Assembly: GCF_001905825.1 (NCBI RefSeq)
Contig: NZ_LIVV01000011.1
Span: forward strand, 272,697 to 336,696
From: Streptomyces sp. CB02009
Lineage (GTDB): Bacteria; Actinomycetota; Actinomycetes; Streptomycetales; Streptomycetaceae
DNA: 64,000 nt
Direction of reading: 5' to 3'
The notes beneath the pieces are model-generated. The model did not search any database and was not told the origin of the DNA. It saw only the letters and a program-made list of their open reading frames with translations. Positions 60,959-64,000 of the stretch are shown piece after piece (position 1 is the first letter of the stretch; each line of letters begins with the position of its first letter). A program made the position numbers and the translations under genes.

Positions 60959-62431
60959 ATGTCATCGACGACGACGCGGGAATCCGCCGGAGGCGAGTGC
61001 CGCACGGCGGGGAGCGGGACAGCGGGGAGCGGGACAGCGGGGAGCCGCACGGCAGGGAGCCCTACACCCGGGAGCCGCACACCCGGCCGCCGCACCCGCG
61101 AGCTCCGCACCCGCGGAGGCTTCGCCCTCCTCGCCGCCGTGCAGATGACCCTCATCTTCACGCTCGCCTCCCTCGCCGTCCCCCTCCCCCGCATCGGCAC
61201 CGAGTTCCGTCTCGACCGCGCCCAGTTGATCCTGCTCAGCGCCGCGTACGGCCTGACCTTCGCCGGTCTGCTGCTCTTCGGCGGGCGGCTCGCCGACCGC
61301 TTCGGCGGGCGCCGGACCCTCACCGCGGGGCTGCTGGTCTTCGGCGCCGCCTCCGCGCTCGCGCCGCTCACCCCCGGATACGAGGCGCTGCTCGGCGCCC
61401 GGTTCGGGCAGGGCGTCGGCGCCGCGCTCGTCGCCCCGGCGGCGATGGCGGTGCTCCGGTCCCTGTTCCCCGAACCGGCCGCGTACGGCAGGGCGATGGC
61501 CACCTGGGGCGGCCTGTCCGTGCTGGGCGCCACCGCCGGGAACCTGCTCTCGGGGGTGATCGCCGCGGCCGCGTCCTGGCGCGGCACGTTCGCGGTCCCG
61601 GTGGCGGTGGCCGTCGCGGCCCTGCTCCTGGCACCGCGCGTGCTGCCGGGGACCGCACCCCGAGGCGGCCCCGCGGCGGCGGGCCGGTCCCTCGACCTCC
61701 CCGGCGCCCTGCTCGCCACCGCCGGGATCACCCTCGCCAGCCTCGGGCTCGTCCTCACCGACGCCCACGCCTGGGGCTCCGCCCCGGTCCTCGTCCCCCT
61801 CCTGGCGGGTCTCGTCCTGCTGGCCGCCTTCGGGGCGGTCGAGCGGCGCACCGCCGACCCGCTGCTGCCCCCGGACTTCCTGCGCGACCGGCGCCGGGGG
61901 CTCGGCCTGGCGGCGATCGGTCTCACGGCGACCGGCATGGCGGGCGTCTTCATCCTGCTCTCCCTCTCGTTCCAGCAGCAGCGCGGCTGGGACGAGCTGC
62001 GGGCCTCCGCCGCCTTCGTGCCCTTCGCGGCCGTCCTGCTGGCCTCGGGGCGGCTGGCGGGCCCGCTGATCCGGCGGTACGGCCCCGGGCGCGTGACCGC
62101 GACCGGGCTCGGGACGGCGGCGGCCGGACTCGCGCTGCTCGCCGCGACCGGGTTCGACGCCTCGGTGCCGTACGCGTACGGACTGCTCCCCGGCCTGCTC
62201 CTGCTGCCGGCCGGCGGCGCCCTGTCCTTCTCCGCCGCCGCCGTCCTGACCACCGAGGGCGTCCCGGCGCACCGGGCGGGGCTGGCGGGCGGCGTCCTGA
62301 ACACGGCGATGGAACTCGGCCCGACCGTGGTCTTCGCCGCCCTGCTCACCCTCGGCGGGGACGCGGTGTCCCTGGCGGCGGCCGCCGCCCTCTTCACCGC
62401 ACTCGCCGTCCTCACGATCCGCGTCAAGTAG
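60959..62431 (+). CDS. MFS drug efflux transporter with repetitive N-terminal tail
   Basis: 490 residues with about 14 helices of the DHA2-like drug:H+ antiporter group. Motifs: FGGRLADRFGGRRTL in loop 2-3, LLGARFGQGVGAALVAPAAMAV in helices 4-5, and LSVLGATAGNLLSGVIAAAASWR at motif C. The first 50 residues are a Gly-Ser-Arg-Thr repeat tail encoded by 15-base units. ATG start close after the second TetR operator. It is followed by an SDR gene 27 bases downstream. Likely role: export of the ligand that releases the TetR protein, possibly after reduction by the SDR. Confidence 0.88.
   Translation: MSSTTTRESAGGECRTAGSGTAGSGTAGSRTAGSPTPGSRTPGRRTRELRTRGGFALLAAVQMTLIFTLASLAVPLPRIGTEFRLDRAQLILLSAAYGLTFAGLLLFGGRLADRFGGRRTLTAGLLVFGAASALAPLTPGYEALLGARFGQGVGAALVAPAAMAVLRSLFPEPAAYGRAMATWGGLSVLGATAGNLLSGVIAAAASWRGTFAVPVAVAVAALLLAPRVLPGTAPRGGPAAAGRSLDLPGALLATAGITLASLGLVLTDAHAWGSAPVLVPLLAGLVLLAAFGAVERRTADPLLPPDFLRDRRRGLGLAAIGLTATGMAGVFILLSLSFQQQRGWDELRASAAFVPFAAVLLASGRLAGPLIRRYGPGRVTATGLGTAAAGLALLAATGFDASVPYAYGLLPGLLLLPAGGALSFSAAAVLTTEGVPAHRAGLAGGVLNTAMELGPTVVFAALLTLGGDAVSLAAAAALFTALAVLTIRVK
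61008..61080. repeat. 15-bp coding repeat at the start of the MFS gene
   Basis: About five imperfect copies of GGGGAGCGGGACAGC encode G-S-x-T-A/P pentapeptides in the N-terminal tail. The period keeps the frame. Confidence 0.8.
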
Positions 62432-62458
62432 CCAGCACTCACAAGGGAGTCGACTCAC

Positions 62459-63220
62459 ATGAACGCACGCTTCACCGACCGCGTCGCCCTCGTCACCGGG
62501 GCCGGTTCGGGTCTCGGCCGGGCCATCGCGCTCGCCTTCGCCGCGGAGGGCGCGAAGGTCGTCGTCGCCGGCCGTACCGCCGAGCCCCTGGAGGGGACGG
62601 TCGCCCTGATCGAGGCCGCCGGGGGCACCGCCACCGCCGTCACGGCCGATGTCGCCGACGCCGGGTCCGTACGCGAGCTGGTCCGGCGCACGGTCGAGGT
62701 GTACGGCGGCCTCGACGTGGCCGTGAACAACGCGGGGGTCTTCCGGGGCGGCCACAGCGCCGCCGACTTCCCCCTCGACGACTGGCGGACGCTGCTCGAC
62801 ATCAACGTCACGGGGGTGCTGCACGCCCTGCAGGCCGAGGTCGCGCACATGCGGGCGCACGGCGGCGGGGCGATCGTGAACATCGCGTCGAACCTGGGCC
62901 CGCACGTCCGGATCCCGGGAGTCTTCGGCTACCAGGTCTCGAAGGCCGCCGTGTCGGCGCTGACCAGGGCCGCCGCCCTGGACCACATCGCCGACGGGGT
63001 CCGCATCAACGCGGTCAGCCCCGGCGCCTCGGAGTCCGCGATGTCGCTGCGGCCCGGCGAGACGGAGGCCGATCGGGAGGTCCGGATGAAGCAGGAGTCC
63101 CCGCTGGGCCGGATCTCGTCCGCCGCCGAGGTGGCGGCGGCCGTGCTGTACCTCGCCTCGGACGCGGCCGGCTCCGCCGTCGGCACGGACCTGGTGATCG
63201 ACGGCGGCGTCTCCGCCTGA
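62459..63220 (+). CDS. Short-chain dehydrogenase/reductase
   Basis: 253 residues. Cofactor motif TGAGSGLGRAIA near residue 14, VAGRT after beta2, NNAG near 90, catalytic Ser in NIASNLG, Tyr and Lys in FGYQVSKAAV and NAVSPGASESAM. Arg in VAGRT suggests NADP(H). ATG with AAGGGAG upstream. It is co-transcribed with the MFS gene behind the TetR operator and faces the VOC gene with only 12 bases between stops. Confidence 0.9.
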   Translation: MNARFTDRVALVTGAGSGLGRAIALAFAAEGAKVVVAGRTAEPLEGTVALIEAAGGTATAVTADVADAGSVRELVRRTVEVYGGLDVAVNNAGVFRGGHSAADFPLDDWRTLLDINVTGVLHALQAEVAHMRAHGGGAIVNIASNLGPHVRIPGVFGYQVSKAAVSALTRAAALDHIADGVRINAVSPGASESAMSLRPGETEADREVRMKQESPLGRISSAAEVAAAVLYLASDAAGSAVGTDLVIDGGVSA

Positions 63221-63232
63221 CGCGCGCGGGGC

Positions 63233-63646
63233 TCAGCCCTGGGCGGCCGCCGGGTCCATCCAGAAGACCTCCCAGTGGTGGCCGTCCAGGTCCGTGAAGG
63301 AGCGGCCGTACATGAAGCCCATGTCCATCGGCTCCTTCGCGGGGGTGCCGCCGGCGGCGAGGGCGGCGTCGGCGAGCTCGTCGCACCGCTCACGGCTCTC
63401 GGCGCTCAGGGTGACCAGGACCTCGGTGGCCTTGGTGGCGTCGGAGACCTCCTTGCCGGGGGCCATGAAGGAGCGGAACTTCTCCTCTTCGAGGAGCATC
63501 GCGAAGATCGTGTCGCTGAAGACCACACAGGCGGTCGACTCGTCGCTGAACTGCGGGTTGTGGGAGAAGCCGAGCTTCTCGAAGAAGGCCCTGCTGGCGT
63601 CGACACTCTTGACGGGCAGGTTCACGAAGATCATCTGCGGGGCCAT
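63233..63646 (-). CDS. VOC-family (glyoxalase/bleomycin-resistance fold) protein
   Basis: 137 residues with two beta-alpha-beta-beta-beta modules: MIFVNLPVKSVDASRAFFEKLGF and, in the second half, GTPAKEPMDMGFMYGRSFTDLDGHHWEVFWMD. The sequence resembles the VOC subgroup of small lactoylglutathione-lyase-like proteins often annotated as glyoxalase. His/Glu metal ligands are plausible in DGHHWEVFW, but the set is not complete enough to assign a reaction. ATG start. It converges on the SDR gene. Confidence 0.9.
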   Translation of the reverse strand: MAPQMIFVNLPVKSVDASRAFFEKLGFSHNPQFSDESTACVVFSDTIFAMLLEEEKFRSFMAPGKEVSDATKATEVLVTLSAESRERCDELADAALAAGGTPAKEPMDMGFMYGRSFTDLDGHHWEVFWMDPAAAQG

Positions 63647-63771
63647 GGTGTGCTCTCTCTTCCCTTGCGGTCGCTCCGGTCGCTCCGGCGGCTCCGGTGC
63701 TTCGGCGCTTTCAAGAGGTAGGACGGGCGTCCCGCCCGTAACTCATCGCTCTCCCGAAGATTCTTTTTCGC

Positions 63772-64000
63772 TCAGGCGGCGGAGCGCAGCTCAAGGGCCG
63801 CCAACGGTACGAACCCGCCGCCCGTGCCCTCCGTGCCGGCCGCCGGCCCGGCGAGGCGCCGCAGCATCGCGAGGGCGATCCGCTCGCCCTGGGCCTTGGC
63901 CCGCCCGGCCAGCGGCCCGGCGTGGAGGCCGTCGACGGCGGCGTGCCAGAGCTGGACCCAGCGCCCGAAGTGGGCGGCGGTGAGGGGCCGGGCGGAGTGG
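63772..64000 (-). CDS. Group III truncated haemoglobin, C-terminal part only
   Basis: The last 75 codons of a minus-strand gene whose start lies beyond the window. The segment LTAAHFGRWVQLWHAAVDGL, then GPLAGRAKAQGERIALAMLRRLAG, matches the E-H helix end of group III (Ctb-like) truncated haemoglobins, including the H-F-x-x-W block. Such proteins bind oxygen or nitric oxide; a role in nitrosative stress would fit the nitrite reductase neighbourhood but is inferred. The haem-ligand half is mostly outside the window. Confidence 0.7.
   Translation of the reverse strand, partial: HSARPLTAAHFGRWVQLWHAAVDGLHAGPLAGRAKAQGERIALAMLRRLAGPAAGTEGTGGGFVPLAALELRSAA

Overview
The window is a stretch of very GC-rich (roughly 70-75 percent by eye) actinobacterial chromosome. 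Codon third positions are almost all G or C, GTG starts are common, and several hallmark families point to Streptomyces: an Mbl/MreB end, MatB-type malonyl-CoA ligase, an AfsR/SARP-type regulator, an HrdA-like sigma factor beside dnaG, OhrR/Ohr, and an actinomycete SoxR-type operon. From memory, the gene set resembles the core-chromosome region of S. coelicolor around matB, hrdA, dnaG, nasA and nirBD. No database was consulted, so that placement is unverified. Nothing looks like a prophage, integrative element, insertion sequence or CRISPR array.

Layout. 1-4.7 kb: end of an actin-like shape gene, a GAF-domain histidine kinase with a shortened ATPase domain, a NarK-type transporter and matB. 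4.7-17.5 kb: a large secreted subtilase, an MFS/GNAT pair, an AfsR-type regulator of 1211 residues, and divergent from it a three-gene unit (SDR, flavodoxin-fold quinone reductase, DHA2 exporter). 17.5-21 kb: divergent ohrR/ohr with a clear operator, and a Tat-exported phospholipase C. 21.2-21.6 kb: three tRNA genes (CAU, two tandem Asn). 21.7-28.7 kb: a YtxH-like protein, a FGGY sugar kinase, a heterodimeric ABC exporter pair and a TerD-domain protein. 28.7-35.6 kb, minus strand: sirohydrochlorin chelatase, dgt, a ferredoxin-reductase-like flavoprotein, dnaG and an HrdA-like sigma factor. 35.8-43.7 kb: aquaporin, SanA-like protein, nasA nitrate reductase, MMPL exporter and a two-component system. 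43.8-48.8 kb, minus strand: a tightly overlapped operon (FMN reductase, second ABC exporter pair, CutA-GGCT fusion) behind a textbook SoxR box. 48.9-53.3 kb: aminotransferase IV, a beta-helix protein coupled to a small protein carrying the same short motif, a secreted protein and a class F-type sortase. 53.4-60.2 kb: TauE exporter, ferric-reductase-like protein, and the nirB operon (flavoprotein, nirB, nirD). 60.2-64 kb: a TetR-MFS-SDR unit with two matching operators, a VOC protein and the end of a truncated haemoglobin.

Themes. (1) Nitrogen assimilation is spread over the window: a NarK-like importer, NasA, NirBD with an extra NAD(P)H/FAD subunit, and sirohydrochlorin chelatase for sirohaem. 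Candidate GlnR-type boxes precede nasA and the nirB operon. (2) Redox and electrophile stress: OhrR/Ohr, the SoxR-type operon, flavoproteins and a truncated haemoglobin. (3) Two paralogous heterodimeric ABC exporters sit 22 kb apart. They share a 368-bp tract in the nucleotide-binding domain that is 98.6 percent identical while the flanks have diverged, a signature of gene conversion. (4) The most likely undescribed system is the coupled pair at 49.7-51.9 kb: a beta-helix protein whose C-terminal tail and a small partner's N-terminal region carry the same 31-residue NGPVF...AW motif, suggestive of homotypic (possibly amyloid or RHIM-like) interaction. Many genes also carry in-frame coding minisatellites at their ends or in linkers.
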